Assembly: GCA_011009095.1 (NCBI GenBank)
Contig: VTPC01090932.1
Coordinates: 62,001 to 126,000, forward strand
Source: Ignelater luminosus
Lineage: Eukaryota; Arthropoda; Insecta; Coleoptera; Elateridae
DNA: 64,000 nt
Direction: 5' to 3'
Position numbers and translations under genes: made by a program. Below, one piece after another: positions 58,001-64,000 of the stretch (position 1 is the first letter of the stretch; each line of letters begins with the position of its first letter). Under the pieces are notes generated by a model, which saw nothing but the letters and a program-made list of their open reading frames with translations, ran no database searches and was not told the origin of the DNA.

Positions 58001-58394
58001 TGTAATTATTATTAATTATTCAATAGCTCTTTTTAAACAATTATTACCTAGTGGAACAAACTATCATGAATGAATAAAGAGCATAATGAATACTTCACCA
58101 TAAAATTGTGCGTAAATTTGTTTTTATATAAATCTTAACACTTCTTTTTACAAAAGATCAAGTTAAGTCATGATTATAACAAAATGGTTAGATGGAAATC
58201 ATCGAAAAAAAATAGGTGTATGACTTTACTTGTTACTTACTTTATCCAAATTAAGCTTATTAAAAGGAAACCATTTTCCAACAAAAACAACCACCGGTCT
58301 GCCCAATCTATCAACTCCACTTTGATACAGACATCCTATTCCTGATATTTCTGTAAGATCTTCAGCTTTTGCTCTTCTTAACAAACGTTCATAC
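52006..58394 (-). CDS. GDAP2: GDAP2-like protein, last four exons (CRAL-TRIO domain), partial
   Basis: Exons in transcript order: 58394-58241, 52507-52313, 52255-52112 and 52047-52006 (stop TAA 52008-52006). Every junction has AG/GT ends, and codon phase is continuous (exons of 154, 195, 144 and 42 nt, the first entering in phase 2). Peptides: YERLLRRAKAEDLTEISGIG, GRPVVVFVGKWFPFNK; DPIVKGDYVIAYFHTLTS, YKKNLKAFYIIHPTFW; MMTWWFTTFMAPAIKQKVHS, YAVMSPDQLEIPAYITEYDM; INGLRYFQPGAQT. This is the C-terminal CRAL-TRIO (Sec14-like) part of GDAP2; family members also have an N-terminal macro domain, which must lie beyond the right edge. The first intron seen is 5.7 kb and full of repeats; the other two are 57 and 64 nt. 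CRAL-TRIO domains usually bind lipids, but GDAP2's role is poorly known. Confidence 0.93.
52508..54234. other. GDAP2 intron, 3' part: repeat heads and unassigned DNA
   Basis: Two facing repeat heads (ACACCCTGTATAATTAG and GATATACAGAGTGTTTCAC) meet near 53740-53790 and resemble heads at 3571 and 44750. No coding similarity. Confidence 0.4.
54235..55376. repeat. Large inverted repeat in the GDAP2 intron (~160-bp arms)
   Basis: The left arm ~54235-54395 and the right arm ~55205-55376 are imperfect inverted copies. Shared blocks are GTAGGCAACCCATTCTACAA, CAAGGCA(A/G)GTTCTCTGCAG, CGCCTGTCGCAATTAGTTCC and TATTGAATCTTTACCTAAG. The spacer of about 800 bp has no recognised gene. It may be one foldback element or two copies in opposite orientation. 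Confidence 0.7.
56240..57427 (+). pseudogene. Ty3/gypsy retrotransposon ruin in GDAP2 intron
   Basis: Plus-strand pieces in order: protease-like INKPINFKLDSDAMRTVLP (56280-56340; the DSG triplet is altered), RT tail NLKYMGNGVRSDNACIEAIL (56475-56530), RNase H-side VISNLPTLKIFHHTL and TQCNASQGRLEG (56675-56770), then integrase C-terminal EYHNTPL and LKVYPSELINSRLL (57035-57100). Large internal parts are missing and the frame is broken many times. It ends at the polypurine tract at 57417. It is antisense to the host gene. Confidence 0.72.
57417..57427 (+). promoter_or_regulatory. Polypurine tract next to the start of a 3' LTR
   Basis: AAAGAGGGGGA is followed at once by TGTTACTTAGTG, the usual PPT-LTR junction, so the 3' LTR of the gypsy ruin starts at 57428. 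The far end of the LTR was not located. Confidence 0.6.
57428..58240. other. Probable LTR remains and GDAP2 intron sequence
   Basis: The first few hundred bases should be the 3' LTR. After about 57750 no element or gene was recognised. Confidence 0.4.
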
Positions 58395-59341
58395 CTGAAA
58401 CAAAAAATTACAGTTAGCAAATGCAATATTTTAGTAAGTATCTATTGTTATAAGAAAAGATTTTGATTGCGACTGCCTTTTATGTTCAGAAATATTGACA
58501 GACGTTGCCAAAGCATAAGTAAAAGAGAATTTTGTTTATTCCACTATTTCTGTCATATTTTCAATAATAAAGAACAAATACTTTTATTAATTATTCCTAT
58601 TAATTTTAGAATTTTTGACTTCATGCTTATTAATTGTATGATAACATTAATTTATGCCTGTCCAGTTGTTCAGAATCTTAGTAAGCTATATCTTGCCAAC
58701 AATCTCAAATTAAAAATATGATTGATATCTCAGAAGCGATCATACGTTTTCATTGTTGATAAATGAATAAATTGCGAAGGAAAATTAAAAATCACAGAGA
58801 AATTGGGAAATCTTATGCTTATAGAAATGATGGGAAAATAAATACTGTAAAAAGATGACTTAATATACAGTTTTTAAATTTAATTCTCTGTATTTTAAAA
58901 AAGTTAAAATCAATTAAACTTTGAAATATGTCAGCTACTTAGGCTCAAACTGCAGTAGTATTTGTCTATAAATGATCTCGAGCGTTAATGATTACACTGT
59001 GACTATTTTTTAAAATACTAATATATCATCAAGACAGTACACAAGGTGGGCAGAAAATAATATTATCGTTTTTTGGTGTCAAAATTTATTGATTGAGCCC
59101 AAATTTCAATAAGCAAAAGAAGTTAGAACCCTACGTAGTTTTTCAGTTATGATCCATTACTTTAAAGTTCTCTAATTAGCATCATTTCACTTAAGAAAAC
59201 TAGTGTGATCTTTAATAAAATAAAATGATTTAGTCCATTTTGAATCAATCATAAATATTACTTTTATACGGATGTTTTCTGATTCTTTAAGTATGGACTC
59301 GAGGGAGTGAATGTGATCTAGTAGTAAATCATTCATTGTCG
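58395..59341. other. GDAP2 intron or upstream DNA, no exon found
   Basis: The exon before 58394 was searched for by its expected peptide context and was not seen. It probably lies far upstream or beyond the window. Confidence 0.4.
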
Positions 59342-59364
59342 ATATATATATATATATATATATA
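59342..59364. repeat. (AT)n microsatellite
   Basis: Eleven and a half consecutive AT dinucleotides. Confidence 0.95.
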
Positions 59365-59574
59365 GCCATCTAAAACTACCACTGGAAATCGGCACTGTTT
59401 TATAATCACAGAAAAGTAAAATGACGGTACAAACATAGTCATGAAGACAAGAATCAAGAAAACTAACTATGAAAAGGCGGAAAGCATGTTTGGTATCAGT
59501 TGTATATGCATTCAGAAAACGATAGAGAGAAATAAAGAGCAACAAACGAAAAGAATCAGATTCTGAATCAGCAG

Positions 59575-59940
59575 AAATAAAAGTTAGAAAAGTGGTAGCA
59601 TAAAGATGAAAAGAGAACAAACGGGAATAAACTAGAAAGAAAGGAAAAAGAATGGATGGAAAAGATACGCATAGGCAAAAGAAAAGAAAACAAGTAGAGA
59701 TAGGAACAAAAATAACTCCTTCGTTAATCAAGATGAGAACAAAAAGAAAAAAGTGGGACAGCGGTAAAGGAAAAAAGGGAAGTAAAGAAAAAAAAAAAGA
59801 GTTTGCGATAAAAAAGGAAAGAAAAGAAAAATAAAATAACTGAGCAGTTGTGAAATGAAAAAATAAAGATAGAAAAGGGACCAAAAGAGATAAAATATAG
59901 AGAATATAAGGAAAGAAACAGAAAAGAAAGAAAGATCAAA
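59575..59940 (+). repeat. Purine-rich tract (A/G) of ~360 bp
   Basis: The plus strand is overwhelmingly A and G (GGAAAAAAGGGAAGTAAAG). The long minus-strand open frame across it (F, S and L rich) is a composition artefact. Confidence 0.7.
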
Positions 59941-60059
59941 CTCTTAACTTCAGTTTTATACTACATATTCAGTATCATATTGAAGGTGGAGGGTCTGTAA
60001 TTCTGTATCAAACTAGTCATTTTAAATTTTTTAATTTCAATATGAATGTGTTTCAATAC

Positions 60060-61000
60060 AAGGAGAGGAAACTGATGAGATCAAAAGAAGTGCAGGTCAG
60101 TGGCGTGTACTCTCACAAACACTTTTTAATATTTACACCGAAAATATATTCAAAATAGCCCTCAAGAGTTATGAAGAAGCACGAGTCAGAGGTCAGACCA
60201 TAAACAACATACGCTACGCTGACGACACAGCCATCAAGGCAGAAACAATGGAAGAACTTTAAGAAATGTTAAATCGAATACGTGCTGAAAGTTTAATTAA
60301 TTAATTAATGAGCAAAAAACCAAAATGATGATAGTGAACAAGATTGAAGTAGGGCCAGTAAGACTAACACTCCAAAACTCAATTATGAAGAGAGTGGAAC
60401 GTTTTAAGTATTTGAGAAGTTGGATAGAAAGTAAACTGGACCCGGACTTAGAAATAAAGTCGAGGATAGAGCAGGAAGAATAGCTTTCCTGAAATTCAAA
60501 GCGATGCTGAGCAACCTCAAACTTATTCTCAGCATTCGGGAACGATTCGCGATATATTACTCCAGGTCAGTGTTGCTTTATGACTGCGAAACGTGGACCC
60601 TCAAGATGCAAATCATGAACCGCATAGAAGCGACATGTAGACATATAGGAGGATACTCAAAATACTATGAACTGACAGGGTCACAAATGAGGAGGTGCTA
60701 AGTAGAATACACAATAGACAATTCCTAACATCTACTAAACGACGCAAGCTTGAATACCTAGGTCACATCTTGCGTAACGACAAGTATAACCTGCTACAAC
60801 TTATCTTGAACGGTAAAATTGAAGGGAAACGTTGGATCGGACGCAAGAAAATGTCATGATTGAGGAATTTACAGCATTGGACGGGGATGAGCGCGGGAGA
60901 TTTGATGCACGCAGCCTACGACAGAGATAGATACCGGTCAATAATAGACAATGCAGTTGCCAACGCGTAAGGCATGGTACCAGAAGAAGAATTTCATACA
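60060..61000 (+). pseudogene. LINE reverse transcriptase, 3' half
   Basis: Plus-strand pieces: TLFNIYTENIFKIALKSYEE, INNIRYADDTAIKAETMEEL near 60210-60260 (intact YADD), KVERFKYLRSWIESKLDPD near 60390-60450, SVLLYDCETWTLKMQIMNRI (60560-60630), RRKLEYLGHILRNDKYNLLQ near 60740-60800, then LNGKIEGKRWIGRKKMS and a tail ending GMVPEEEF near 60985. Frameshifts at several points. The palm motif and the C-terminal block are all in the right order, so this is a 5'-truncated LINE copy. Confidence 0.8.
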
Positions 61001-61949
61001 AGGTTATTAGTGGAAAATAGCACCACTATGTTATGCTTCAAAATGATACTTGGATCTTAAAGAAATATCGCTGCTAATTGTCAGAAGACTCTTAACTTAG
61101 ATAATAAATACTTCAACTAGAGTTTTCCAGCAAGTCTAAGCTAACCCTTTTCACCGGAAGATTTGGCCGACGTTTTCCTGACCTTTTTAACCGTATAATG
61201 GAATTCTCTGACTTTTTCATGATTTCCAGGTTAGTGGGTATCTTGGATTAGGTAATGTGTGGATTGGGCCTATTTTGGTATAGTAAGTTTCGGCTTTGAA
61301 AGATTAACAATTGTATCATTTTAGGAAACGCATTTTTTGATGTAGTGGTAATATTAATTTTTCTGTCATATTCCAAAACAATGTCCAAATCTTCAAATAC
61401 AATGTGTTGTATGATGTCAGTTACAATAGGTACTCTGAGAGTGTATGTGTCACATTTTAGCAACACATGTTAGAAAATGACAGAGATGCTTTCAGAGTAC
61501 TATAGAGTAGAACACGCTATACAGATATGGCAAAATCAACAGTATTGTCAAGTTAAACTTTCCGGTTAAGAACACTAGAACAAGGTTCTACACCATAGCC
61601 TTCAGTTAAAATTACAAATGCTAATCTTTAAACCACATGATTTTGAGCGTATTTCGTCATACAGCGTTTGATTGCATTCGATTCACACACTTCTTTTGTT
61701 TAGATTCATTTAAAATAATTTTTAAAAAGTCAGATAGTGGAAACAAGAAAAGAAAATTAAGAAAATAACAAAACAAACCACTACTTGTGAAGAAGTTAAA
61801 ACTATCGGAGTAAACAAACCAGAAAATAAAAAAACAAGCAAACTATGTGAAGAATTAGTAAAGCAGTATAGATAGGATTGATAAAATAGAACTTGGAAGA
61901 TAAGCAGAAACTTTCTAAACAATTGCATACGGGAAAATGCCGTCACCAT
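61001..61949. other. Unassigned DNA after the LINE
   Basis: A 72-codon minus-strand frame (61248-61466) is not recognisable. No repeat ends seen. Confidence 0.35.
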
Positions 61950-62760
61950 AGCTTGTGGTACTACAATAACGGAAGGATTTAGAAAAAGAACTCATTGGTA
62001 GAACAGTAAGCTCAAAGAAATTGCCGAGAATAAGAAGGAAGCATGAAAAGAATATCTAGGGAAACCAACAGCAAAATATTATGATACATATAAAGAAGCT
62101 AGAAAATTAGTAGAAGATAAGGTCAGAATAGCAAAAAGAAAGACTGAGAAGAATTTGGAGAAAATAGAAAGATATAGCAAAAGTAAAAGAATTGTCTTAT
62201 AGAATATGAGAAAGGATAAGAAAACTATATTCATAATCCTCTTTTAATTCCCGGCACCTTATCCAAAAAGATGGATGTCTTTACATCCTACCACAATGAA
62301 GATAATAAAAAATCAAATGCAATGAAAAAAAATTTCCAATGTTAAATTGAAATTTAAAGCAACACAAGGAACTAGCCTCATCGACATACATCATATTTAA
62401 TTTATTTAAAATGAAGTATTAGAAAAATCCTAAATGTAAGGATGAGACGTCGACAATTCCAAATTAATTTAATAAATAATTCTAAATTGGACGTGGGATT
62501 TTTAATAATCGAATGGACAACACTTAGAAAAAGGAAAATTCATATTAAAACTACATTTAAGCAAATAAATGGTAAAGATGGGAAATGATATCGTAACATC
62601 AGACGTAATAAATAAAAAGATGTCAGCTAAATATTTCGTGGAAATATTAGAAGCAAATAAAGGAAGCAATAATGAAATTGAAAACCAAATAGACTAGACT
62701 GAAGAGAATGTGGGAAGTATAGAGGAGTGTTCATGACTTAGAAGCTCATGTAAAGTCTGA
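61950..62760 (+). pseudogene. LINE linker fragment
   Basis: Reads KRTHWWNSELKEIAENKK-like sequence near 61985-62040, then EYLGKPTAKYYDTYKEARKL, VEDKVRIAKRKTEKNLEKIE (62050-62165) and, near 62610-62700, AKYFVEILEANKGSNNEIEN. This is the region between endonuclease and RT in LINE ORF2. No catalytic domain is preserved. Confidence 0.6.
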
Positions 62761-64000
62761 AAAGATTTTAGAAAAGAGACTTTTACGTTAGAAGAGGAAT
62801 GTACGTGAACGCTATTTATAGTATTCAGGGATTCAGAATTTTGATAGAAAAAGATATTTAAAATGCAATAAAGTTTTATTGCCCTTTTCACAATAAATTA
62901 TCAAGACAAAAAATATACAAAAATTAGGGAAATACGAAGTAGAAAGAAGTTTAAATAATAGAATAAATTCCTGTGCAAAGATTGTATTAATGGCCAAAAA
63001 CGAAATGACACTACAGCATCTGGACAGAATGGTACAGTCGGTTCTTGAATTGAAATTATCTTTTTTTTTCAAAATCATTTAAATCACCAGAGGCACGCTT
63101 TAAATTAACTCGCAACTGCGGTCGATAACTGCAACTGTAACCAAATTTGTATGTTTTGAAATCAGATTGAATCTCTAGCTTTTTTTTACATTTTCTAGCA
63201 AACTATTTAGTAACATAATATTTTGTGACTGAGATCTTCCAGTAAATTTTGAGCATTTTGAATATGTATCAGTCGAGAGCTTAACGTACAATATGCGCAT
63301 TGAACAATAATATTAATTATAAACAAAACATGTATAATAAGGTACATTTTCTAAATACTCCTATCAATAAATTTCTAAAATAGCTTATTTTCATCAAAAC
63401 AAACAAAGAGGTTTTAATCGACTGTCGTTAAGCCCTATTGAACGAATATTTCAAATGTGTATAGGGTATGGGAACTTTATGTTTTCTAAGACCTAGTCAA
63501 ATTCAGAATATTTTTTTTTAAGAATAAGAAAAGGTTGAAGAGATGAATTAACAATCAAGATTAGAAGAGAGGATCCAATCCTGTATTGGTCGAAGCGGCA
63601 CAATAATGACAGTTTTACCAATCTACAACGTCGGCTATTATGATACAATATACAGATAAGATTAGTTAGTGAAAGTAAAGACGACTAACTGAAAATTTGA
63701 AATTTCAGTTTACTATCTTAAACCGTTTCGGAGATATAGTAGTGTGTCCTTATTTTTCAACGACCCTGTATAATAACAATTTTAAGAATAAAAGCAAAAA
63801 TAGTCTTCTTTGTTAACGGTCAGATTACAACACTTTTCTCATTTATTATCTCCATATAAGTCTCATTCTAAAAGGTAAAGATTTTTGCATTTATTTGTCA
63901 TGTATATTAGGCCGACCTTGACGGCTTGACATCCTTTCACATTTACAAATGCTACGAATCTAAATCAGTTTCAAAATAATTTCTAATAGCTTTTCATGGA
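62761..64000. other. AT-rich DNA to the right edge, no gene seen
   Basis: A possible trace of a Tc1/mariner C-terminus (LSPIERIFQMCIGYGN near 63430) is too weak to call. An ACCCTGTATAATAAC repeat head occurs near 63760. Confidence 0.35.

Noticed and set aside
59333-59939. 183-codon minus-strand frame, very rich in Phe, Ser and Leu
   Set aside because: It is the complement of a purine tract plus an (AT)n repeat; composition explains the lack of stops.
63420-63660. Trace of a Tc1/mariner transposase C-terminus
   Set aside because: Only LSPIER-like residues are recognisable; too short to support a feature.
58467-64000. Upstream GDAP2 exons (macro domain)
   Set aside because: No segment with splice sites and macro-domain sequence was seen; they are presumed to lie outside the window.

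Overview
This window looks like AT-rich, repeat-dense nuclear DNA from an insect or another arthropod. The evidence is split genes with very short introns (54 nt), TATA and heat-shock promoter architecture, AATAAA poly(A) signals, and many arthropod-type transposons (mariner, Tc1, hAT, Jockey and other LINEs, Ty3/gypsy). I cannot name the species. I count only four host genes with reasonable confidence. Two are DGAT2/MGAT-family acyltransferase paralogues (10949-12034 and 37803-38888, both plus strand, each 343 aa with the same 54-nt intron). The third is an intronless heat-inducible Hsp70 (48855-50795, plus). The fourth is the 3' half of a GDAP2-like gene (52006-58394, minus), which encodes the CRAL-TRIO end of the protein and continues past the right edge. 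A 56-codon reading frame with one membrane segment (14830-15000) is a possible fifth.

Layout. 0-1.1 kb: decayed copy of a common arthropod repeat-borne protein. 3.08-4.33 kb: non-autonomous hAT-like element with an 8-bp target duplication. 4.48-5.79 kb: nearly complete rosa-like (DD41D) mariner, broken by one frameshift. 5.8-7.3 kb: Ty3/gypsy ruin. 8.1-9.3 kb: LINE piece. 10.3-12.5 kb: first DGAT2 unit. 15.1-17.3 kb: mauritiana-like mariner and a second Tc1/mariner ruin. 17.8-22.7 kb: LINE remnants, including a short element with a (TAA)n tail and target duplication. 23.2-23.8 kb: another mariner-type fragment. 24.8-26.7 kb: two neighbouring foldback elements, each with a tRNA-like core in its loop. 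26.96-27.9 kb: a mariner ruin interrupted upstream of its start by the largest structure in the window.

That structure is a 6.2-kb Mutator-like (MULE) transposon at 27934-34178. It has a perfect 9-bp target duplication, terminal inverted repeats of about 320 bp, a lopsided array of ~155-bp subterminal repeats (five units right, about one left), and one long minus-strand reading frame (about 1,330 codons, broken by a few stops and frameshifts). The frame encodes a Cys/His zinc-binding region, a DDE transposase core, a Ulp1/C48-type protease domain and a PHD finger. The catalytic Cys of the protease is Tyr here. The layout recalls Drosophila foldback/NOF elements and is the best candidate for an unusual system here.

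35-48 kb holds the second DGAT2 unit among further repeats: a decayed transposase-like gene, a 191-bp MITE, a Tc1-like element with long terminal repeats, two LINE ruins and another mariner. The Hsp70 gene has perfect heat-shock elements, a TATA box and a predicted start spaced as expected. The 5.7-kb GDAP2 intron contains a large inverted repeat and an opposite-strand Ty3/gypsy ruin that ends in a polypurine tract and the start of an LTR. The last 6 kb is LINE debris and low-complexity DNA.

The host genes do not form a functional unit. DGAT2-family enzymes act in neutral lipid synthesis, Hsp70 in protein folding, and the role of GDAP2 is poorly defined. The two DGAT2 copies share similar 5' and 3' flanks, so they come from duplication of a unit of about 2.1 kb that now lies 27 kb apart, with transposons between.
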